DNA from: Parietaria judaica
Taxonomy: Eukaryota > Streptophyta > Magnoliopsida > Rosales > Urticaceae
Length of the DNA stretch: 64,000 bases
Direction of reading: 5' to 3'
Assembly (NCBI GenBank): GCA_954871525.1
Contig: OX940872.1
Location: forward strand, 27,747,746-27,811,745
Shown: piece after piece, positions 55,938 through 64,000 of the stretch
How positions within the stretch are numbered: position 1 is the stretch's first letter
Layout: every line of letters starts with the position of its first letter
The notes under the pieces: generated by a model
What the model was told of the DNA's origin: nothing
Seen by the model: the letters and a program-made list of their open reading frames with translations, nothing else
The model's database searches: none
Program-made: the position numbers and the translations under genes

Positions 55938-58900
55938 ATGCGCAGGTTTCTCTCCAAACCCACCTCGCTCAGAAGCAGAAGCCCCACTCCCAAAACCAAT
56001 CCAGTATCGCCCATCTCTCCAAACCCATCAAATGGGTACTCTCGAATTCGCCATCGGAATCGATTCTCGAGCTTCCTAGCCTCTCGCGCGGGCCTCGGAC
56101 GATCCCTCTCATCTGGGCACTCCCCAAGTATCGGCCTTTCGGCGAGTCGCGAGAGCTGCGGGCTCGGGGTCGTCGGAGACCGGAGCTTCAGGAATTTCGG
56201 CGGCGAATCCGACAGGGAGTGCGTGGAGTACGACGTTGTGATTGTTGGCGCCGGACCGGCCGGGCTGTCGGCGGCGATCAGGCTGAAGCAGCTGTGCAGC
56301 GAAAAGGACGTGGATTTGTCTGTCTGTGTCGTCGAGAAAGGACCTGAAGTTGGTGCGTCTCTTTTAGCTCTGCTCTTTTGCTTGACAATCATATTATCGA
56401 TAATGCTAGCTTCTTTGGCCATGTATTTGAAGTGATATATGGGATGTACTGTTTTTTTTAATCGAAATCGAGTATTCGAATTAGTATTCTTGAGGTACAT
56501 GTTTCGAGTCGCGGGGCATAGAAAAATTCAAAAAATCTGGTATTTGCGGCTTTTCGGACAACACAATCCCGTTACGATAACATGAACAAACAGAGCCACG
56601 TAAATCGTACGATTGGGAACTTAGCCCGTGATAAACAAACAACATGCCGCCTCAAAACACTATTTTACGTGTTCTTATGCCGAAAAAATATGCAATTAGT
56701 AGCCATGGCAAACTTATATAGGTAATTTCCAAGAGAATCTTAAGTTGTTTGTTATTTTAGCCCCTTAATCATGCCGATTACAGTTTATGCTCACTTAATT
56801 CAACATTGCAAAAAAAAAAAATGTGAATTGAAATATAGCTTATCGTACTTGTGTGAACAATTACTAACTCCATTTCCCGGTAGGTTCACACATCCTTTCC
56901 GGCAATGTATTTGAACCTCGAGCGCTCAATGAGCTTCTTCCTCAATGGAAACAAGAAGAGGTTTTTGTTTTAGAGCTTTCTATTTTTTAGCTTTGAGCTG
57001 CTTAGGCATTATCATCATTCTGCATTTGTTTGGAACCTAGATCATTGGAAACCTCTATGTAATTTTACGAAAACGTGATAAGTAAATGCATGGTAAAATT
57101 TAGGTAGAGTTTTAGGCCTAAGATAAAGTTTTACGGAATTTGTTGGAATAATTTTGTAAATTAATCAAAAATCCAATTCAACTACTCATATGTGTAGGGG
57201 TATTTCCCAGAAAAGAATTTTCTTTTAGATTTTTACGCTTGCCGAAAATCTAAGAAATTCCCAATACTTTCATGTGTTTCTACACCTTATATGATAATTT
57301 CATTCTCTTATTTATTCTTAACATTATCTATAAATTATTTTCAGTCGCCAATCACCGTCCCGGTTTCTGATGACAAATTTTGGTTTCTTACCAAGGACCG
57401 TGCATTGTCCTTACCATCTCCTTTTGATAATGAAGGAAACTATGTCATAAGGTAGTCTTTCTTTCTCTCCAACTGAAAAGAACACAAATTCTGAGATCAT
57501 CGTAAACAGTTTATTTTCAGTTGTCCTTCCTTAACTTATCCCCCTGACCTTTTCTTATTGTTTCATTATACCTCCTGAACCTTTTTTGTATCAATTTACT
57601 CTTCGAACTTGTATTATTCGCTCAGTTTTCCCTGTGTTTTACGCTCTTGCACTTTACTCCCTTTCTTTTAAAATATCACGGTTTTTATCAAAGATAAAAC
57701 GTGAGCTTTGAGTCTCATTCTGTTTATATTTACTTCGAATCGTTTTCGTTCTCTAAAATGTGCTACAGAAACTGTCAGATAGTAAACTGAAAAAGTTTAC
57801 AAGCTCAGGGGAAAAACGAAAAATAAAATAAAAATTCAAGGGGCAGAATAAAAAAGAAATGGGACAATGTGATTCAGAGGGCAAAACGAACAATGGGATA
57901 AGTTCAAGTGGGACATGTGATAATTACTCTAAGCAACCTTTGAAATGTGGTGCTACTTTTGGAGGCATTTTTCGATTTTATAATGTATGTAATGCTTCTC
58001 TGAGCGTGAGTTATGAATGTAACATTACTTTTTCTCGTGTCACCGATGAATTAGCCTAAGTCAGTTAGTCCGCTGGCTGGGAGCTAAGGCTGAAGCACTT
58101 GGGGTGGAAATTTACCCGGGTTTTTCTGCTAATGAGGTACTGCCGTCGACACTATGATAATGATATGGCTTGATATCCTGTCAAAGGTAATTGCTCATAG
58201 GTTGATTTCAGGTATTATATGATTCGAACGACGCTGTTGTCGGGATTGGAACGAATGACATGGGCATTGCGAAGGATGGTTCAAAGAAGGAGAATTTTCA
58301 ACGTGGTGTCGGACTAAAAGGTTTATCTCTTTCACCGGCTCTAGACCCCTAGCGAAATTGATATTTCCGGAACATAACAAATACTTTCTTGAAATAGATA
58401 ATTACTGAATAATCAAAATTCTAAACCCTTTGTCTAGCTAAACCCTCACTATAGAAGCTTTATAACACCCGTTTAGCTTCAACATGCTGTAAACGTTTGA
58501 GATAATGCAGGAAGGCTAACGCTTTTGTCAGAGGGATGTCGGGGGTCATTATCGGAGGTTTGTCCAGAATTAAAAATCACTCCAATAATAACACGTAACT
58601 TCTCTTGTCCGTCTCTTCGAATCTTACGATCCGTTTTTTCTTTCTTTCAGGGGATAATTAAAAAATATAACTTGAGAGAGAAGGGTCGTGCTCAACATCA
58701 GACTTATGCTTTGGGAATTAAAGAGGTTTTGCCCTCTCATATATCATCTGCCAAAGCTTTTATAAAATACAAATTTCGAAACCTTTTTATTTTTAAAGAA
58801 CTTTAAGCTCCTTGATTACCCTACCCCGGTGATCCACCGGAGATAATAATAATGTCGTGAGGTAAGCGTTGTTCTTAACGTCTACAGCTTTTTAATGGTT

Positions 58901-61900
58901 AGGTTTGGGAAATTGATGAGAGCAAGCATAAGCCTGGTTCCGTACTTCACACATTGGGTTGGCCTCTAGACCGAAAGACGTACGGTGGATCATTTTTATA
59001 CCACATGAACGATCGACAGGTTTCGATTTTTCTTTTATCTAGTTTACTCTCGGATCTTATACAAATCTCTAAGGCTTTGAGAGACTGGTTCATCTGAATT
59101 TTCAGTTCCATCTGTAATCGTTTATTCATTTTATCTCGAATTCACTTTCAGGTTTCCATTGGTCTTGTGGTTGCGTTGAACTATCAGAATCCATACTTGA
59201 ACCCGTATGAGGAGTTCCAGGTAAATTGGATCTCTGATCTTCTGGTTTTGTTAATGGATCTTCACTTTTTTTTATTAATTTTTACAATAACGGGTCCGTT
59301 TCACCATTGCCTTTGCATATAGGCACAACATAAGAATGATAGTAAATAAGAAATGAAAGTCGCATTTAAGCAAAAATCTGATGTTCTCCGAGATTTAAAG
59401 CACCAAAACCAGTACCTAGTTTTTATCTTGATCATTTCTTTGGTTTAATTTCTTTAATATTCTGGTTTATGCATGGTTTAATTTGTTTGTACATTGGTTA
59501 TTCCGGGTGACAGAAACTTAAACATCATCCTGCTATTAAATCGGTGTTGGAAGGTGGGACTGTTCTCCAGTATGGCGCTCGTACTTTAAATGAAGGCGGT
59601 TTTCAGGTAAGTAATAAAAATATAATAATGACCTTTTATCACTTCATGTGCATAAACATATAGATTTACATCATTCCTTAAATGCAAATACTATGTACTG
59701 TTTTCTTTTCTATTTAATTTTTAATTCCGAAAATGTGCGATGATTAACGATTTCTGGCTGTGCAAATACAAATATGATTCTAGTTAAATTTCAGTCAATC
59801 CCGTACCCGGTTTTTCCTGGAGGAGCGATCATGGGATGTTCAGCCGGCTTCTTAAATGTGCCTAAGATTAAGGGAACTCATACTGCAATGAAGTCAGGTT
59901 TTGAGAAAAATCTTATGCATTGATTGTGTCTTCATACTATTCATTTTGCTACTGATTTAATAATACATGTCTTCTTTATAGACACGAAACTCGTCAAAGT
60001 ACATCTTTTTTTTTTTTTTGTCAAGTGTTTTCGTTATAAGATATTTATTTATCGTAAGCAAAATTTCAATTCAAAGTTTGAGGTTTAACAAATAAGTAAA
60101 ATAGAAGGTATTTTTTGTTAATTCGTGATTTGTAAATGAATATGTCCTTATCGAGAGAACCGAGTTAATACATGTTAAAAACAATTTGATCTTTGTAAAT
60201 TACGCACCCAATAAATTCTTGGAGTTAGTCTAAAGAACATTGTTCCTCGTTGTATAGGTATGTTGGCAGCAGAAGCCGCTTTCTCTGAACTTCACGAAGG
60301 CTCGAGTATGACCACATATTGGGATAATTTGAAGAATTCATGGATATGGGAAGAATTATACAAAGCTCGGAATTATCGACCAGTAAGTCGTACCACACAT
60401 ACATTAACGCCTTAATAATATATTTTAAAAAAAGATTTATTGATAAAATGGTTTAAAGAGCAACCGGCCCACAAACGGCCCAGCCATATAAACCGAATTC
60501 GAACATATAAAAGAAGCTTAAAATATTCCTATTGAACAGATGGGAGAGTTTTCCGGTCGGACTTGAAAATCCGTATTCCCACCACTCTTGGAATTCTAAC
60601 TGATCATGACTCTGCATGTAGATCTTCCGAAACCCATTTTCAAGTTCTTCTTTAGCACTACTCTCGGCGTATTTATATTTTTTGCTGTTGCAGGCATTCG
60701 AATATGGAATGGTTCCTGGCCTGGCCGTGAGTGCTCTTGAGCGGTAAGATCGTCGTGATGCTAAAAAGATATTGTATGTAAATCTTGTTTATAAGTTTGT
60801 AAACACTATTTCGGTTGTTTCAGCTACGTACTAAAAGGAAAGCTTCCCTATACACTGAAGCATGGAAAACCCGATCATGAGGCAACAAATGTAAGATCCT
60901 TACGAGACAAGTGTTAGACCGATTATCACCTATAAGAGAAGGAAGAACAAATTTGTAAATTAGCCTAGACACATTATGTCCTTCTTTTTTGTATTTAGGC
61001 TTTGTTAGGGGTATAATAGGTATTTTGCACTTATGATGGGACGAAGGTTCACGTATAAGTTTAGTTTTTTTATTTATTTTATGTTTTGTTAAGTTGTGAA
61101 TTCCCTTTCTAGACATCATGTGGAGCGTGTTCGCCTTGCTCTTGAAGGAAAGGCGTTTTCATAACATGATTTATCGTGTTCGGCAATGTACTGTTGTGGT
61201 TGATTCCCGTGAAATGATTCGATCATGAATCTTAATGTGACTAAGGATCAAGAATAGTTGACATCTAGTTGGGGATGTGCACTAACATTAACATTTCTAC
61301 TTTTACGTCAAATCACGTTTTTTCATGGAGAATAACTTGTTTTCCACTTTCACACATGAAGGTCGCAAATTTACACAGTCCAATTCATTATCCGAAGCCA
61401 GACGGGGTATTATCTTTCGATGTTCCAACGTCGCTCCACAGGTCTCAGACTAAACTTTTCTGTGTAAGTATATGTATGTATTGTACTATTCTGTGATTGA
61501 GATATCTTTCTGTCCATTTTACTGAATCAGGAGCAACACAAATCATGAACATGATCAACCTCCACACCTTCGCCTAAGGGACCCGAAGATTCCTGAACTT
61601 GTGAATCTCCCAAAGTATGGTGGACCCGAGTCGCGTTACTGCCCTGCACGTGTATACGAGTAATGGGACTCTCCTCTTTAATACTGATGTATATATAAAA
61701 CACACTCAAAGAGTTTGCTCGTGTAGGTACATCCCCGACGAGAACGGCCAACAAAAGTTGCAGATCAACGCTCAAAATTGCCTCCACTGTAAGGTGAGTT
61801 GGCGAATCGCGTGAAAAACCTATCAAACTCGTTACGCCAAATAACGAACTTGTTTTTGTTCCTTCAATAGACGTAGAATACATTAAAAATGATTTTATTG

Positions 61901-61987
61901 CAGGCTTGTGATATAAAAGATCCAAAGCAGAACATCGAGTGGACAGTGCCTGAAGGAGGTGGTGGACCAGGATACTCACTTATGTAA
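55938..61987 (+). CDS. ETFQO: Electron transfer flavoprotein-ubiquinone oxidoreductase, mitochondrial
   Basis: I can trace 18 exons with GT-AG borders and unbroken phase: 55938-56352, 56884-56960, 57345-57451, 58055-58136, 58212-58320, 58511-58557, 58651-58725, 58903-59019, 59152-59220, 59514-59606, 59795-59897, 60258-60382, 60694-60743, 60824-60890, 61362-61441, 61531-61659, 61727-61793 and 61904-61987. The product is 631 residues. It has an Arg/Ser-rich presequence of about 95 residues, the FAD site GAGPAG at 104-109, and the 4Fe-4S cysteines C576, C600, C603 and C606. ETFQO passes electrons from ETF to ubiquinone at the inner mitochondrial membrane during branched-chain amino acid and phytyl breakdown in dark stress. 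Length and motifs match the family. Most likely functional. Confidence 0.95.
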
Positions 61988-63650
61988 CTTTTACTCTTGA
62001 AATTAGCATTGCTTGGAGGCCAAGGAACTTATATGGTCTTGTAATAACAACAAATGAAAGTAGGAATAATGTAAATACAGTAACAAATAATAATTTTGAG
62101 ATAGTTTTGCCCCCCAAAAAAAGGGGTACATATTTGATATTATGTGGTAATAATTTAAACAAAATTAAAGAAATGAGGTATAGAGTTAACTTTTAACTAG
62201 GTAAAATTTGAGTTATTTTTTATAGCATGCTTGTGTCTTAAAAATTATTTTTCAACTTTTGAACCTTCTAAGTTAATCAAATTGAATAATGTATTTAGTA
62301 AGGCGAGAGTGCATTGTATCTTTTACCAATAGTGTTACTCCCGATAAAAACAAAAAAACAAAAACAAAAAGTTAGTCAAATTGGATGGAAGATTTTTTTG
62401 GTTTGGAGCTTGTTCTGCCGGAAGTTTAGTTTGGAACAAAAACGTTTGGACTTTACCCAAAATAGGGTTATTTGTGCACAAATACTAGAAGTGTTTGAAA
62501 AATCAACGTTAAGTACTCATTCTTTGTTTTATCCGGACATATCGCAATATTTTTCTCTCATGTACTAGACAGGTACCAAAAAAAACCAAAAATGACACAT
62601 GTCTTATACATGAGAAAAAGTATTAGTATTTTTTCCGGCTAAAACAAAGAGCGAGTATTTAATATTGGTTATTCAAACACTTTTGATATTTAAGCCGTTA
62701 ATATCTCAAAAATATGATCTAGACAAGAAAAGAGATCATATGTTGTCTCACCGGCTTCTAAGTTCTAACGATGGCTTTTATTCGACCCATTGTTACATCT
62801 TTGGTCGAAAAGATATTTTCTACCATGATTTTTGTGAAAAATCAAATATATGAGATAAATTGTTAAATGATATTTAATTTGTGTACATTGAGAAAAAAAT
62901 TAATATTATAAATAACGAAATTATTATGAATTACTTTAAATATAAAACTCCTAGAGGAAAGTTATAATGCATATATGTTACAGATTTCATTATCACAACT
63001 TATCTTAAAATTTGCTGTATTTTTTTTTTCTTTTTTGCACCTTTTGTTAATTTTCTTTTGGCTTTAGTCACTTGTAAAGTTTGTAAGTCCTAGCATAAAC
63101 TTACATGAGCCAAAGTCAAAGTCAAAGTCAAAGTTTTGAAGACTTTATTAGCAAGAAAGACAAGAGCCATAGACATGTGCAACGCAGCTTGAAGATGAAG
63201 CATCTATTTAGTTTATAGTACCATAGATTTATATTGATTGATACCCTAACTCATTAATTACATGGATTTCAAATAAATATTCCATTATAAATTGTAAATT
63301 TCAAACATGCTTCATTCTTCAAAAAAAAATTCACAAACAAGAAGCCGATAGATAAATAAATTTTGGCATACACGGTGACAAAATATGGACAAAACGTTTC
63401 CAACGCACGACGAGCGAACGAGAAAGGGCGAACCCGAAAGATAAATCTGCAACATCTAAAACCCCAACGCTCTCTAAGTCTAAAACAAATAATAAATAGA
63501 AAGAATCTACCGACAATTCAATCTCGACCTACGCGCACGGACGGAGCAACCCGGCAGGATGCGGTTTCAAAACGACGTTCCTAAGCGACCAAAAGGAGAC
63601 TAAAATAGGATTTATTAACTAATAATAATTTATAATTAAAATAATAATCT
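61988..63650. other. Intergenic DNA between ETFQO and the bZIP gene
   Basis: Two convergent 3' ends. A short direct repeat AAAGTC occurs four times at about 63113-63131. The rest is AT-rich. The bZIP 3' untranslated region probably covers about 63330-63650. No further gene is supported. Confidence 0.5.
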
Positions 63651-64000
63651 TCAACACTCCTTCCCCGCAGATGAGTTGGCGTCGGGACCGGGCTCCTTCT
63701 GTTGCTGCTGCTGAAGCTGATGCAGCTGTTGCTGTTGCTGAAACTGGAGATGCTGTTGTTGCTGTTGCTGTTGCTTCTGGGAGTTGTGGATCTGAAGCTG
63801 CTGGAATTGCTGTTGGGCCATGAGAGTGTGCATAGCGTGGCTGTTCGGTGCGAAATACTGCTGTTGGCCACCGCCGGCACCACTACCACCAAAGGAGGAC
63901 GGGAAGTTCATCATCGGTCCACCGTTTTGCATCTGCCCCGTCATCACTTTCAGGTGCTGAATCTCCTCTTTGAGTGCGTCGTTTAGGGCTGTAACGGAAG
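63651..64000 (-). CDS. bZIP transcription factor C-terminus (VIP1/RF2/PosF21 type), partial
   Basis: The last exon, running off the right edge of the window, with stop at 63651-63653. It begins VTALNDALKEEIQHLKVMTG, the end of the leucine zipper of group I bZIP factors, then has Gly- and Gln-rich segments (YFAPNSHAMHTLMAQ, and Gln runs of up to eight). Group I bZIPs such as VIP1 and RF2a are nuclear DNA-binding activators linked to osmosensory or vascular expression. The basic region and most of the zipper are outside the window. The CAG/CAA repeats make this tract prone to length variation. Confidence 0.88.
   Translation of the reverse strand, partial: SVTALNDALKEEIQHLKVMTGQMQNGGPMMNFPSSFGGSGAGGGQQQYFAPNSHAMHTLMAQQQFQQLQIHNSQKQQQQQQQHLQFQQQQQLHQLQQQQQKEPGPDANSSAGKEC

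Overview
This window is nuclear DNA from a flowering plant, most likely a eudicot. The evidence is spliced genes with GT-AG introns, three CYP736A-like and two CYP71D-like cytochrome P450 genes, an 18-exon mitochondrial ETF-ubiquinone oxidoreductase, a plant bZIP gene, and many plant-type transposable elements in AT-rich intergenic DNA. I cannot name the species.

Layout. Positions 396-44299 hold five intact two-exon P450 genes: CYP736A-like (396-2316, minus), CYP71D-like (11775-13358, minus), CYP71D-like (32593-34873, plus), CYP736A-like (36880-38499, minus) and CYP736A-like (40644-44299, minus). The DNA between them is duplicated and full of nested transposons. These include a 5'-truncated LINE with a telomere-type repeat at its 5' junction (about 3262-7180), two related terminal-repeat elements (about 7455-8848 and 9000-10866), several hAT elements with 8-bp target duplications, two copia elements of one family (15247-16812 and 21523-27800), a gypsy remnant and several solo LTRs. 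Positions 44300-49956 have no protein gene but carry a tRNA-derived SINE and a 971-bp near-perfect palindrome with a 9-bp target duplication.

Positions 49957-64000 are gene-rich: a strictosidine synthase-like gene (plus), an intronless BAHD acyltransferase (minus), the complete ETFQO gene (plus) and the 3' end of a VIP1/RF2-type bZIP gene (minus, running off the window).

How the genes may work together. The P450, BAHD and strictosidine synthase-like genes belong to families common in specialised metabolism, and the P450s form a local tandem array. Nothing in the sequence proves a shared pathway. ETFQO (mitochondrial electron transfer) and the bZIP factor look like unrelated neighbours.

I found no clearly new molecular system. 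The most unusual observations are a captured, internally deleted chloroplast MinD fragment inside a transposon (9401-9595), an occupied/empty-site pair that times the LINE insertion, telomere-type repeats at that LINE's truncated end, two independent copia insertions about 35 bp apart in two paralogous LINE remnants, and a CYP71D upstream region duplicated without its gene.
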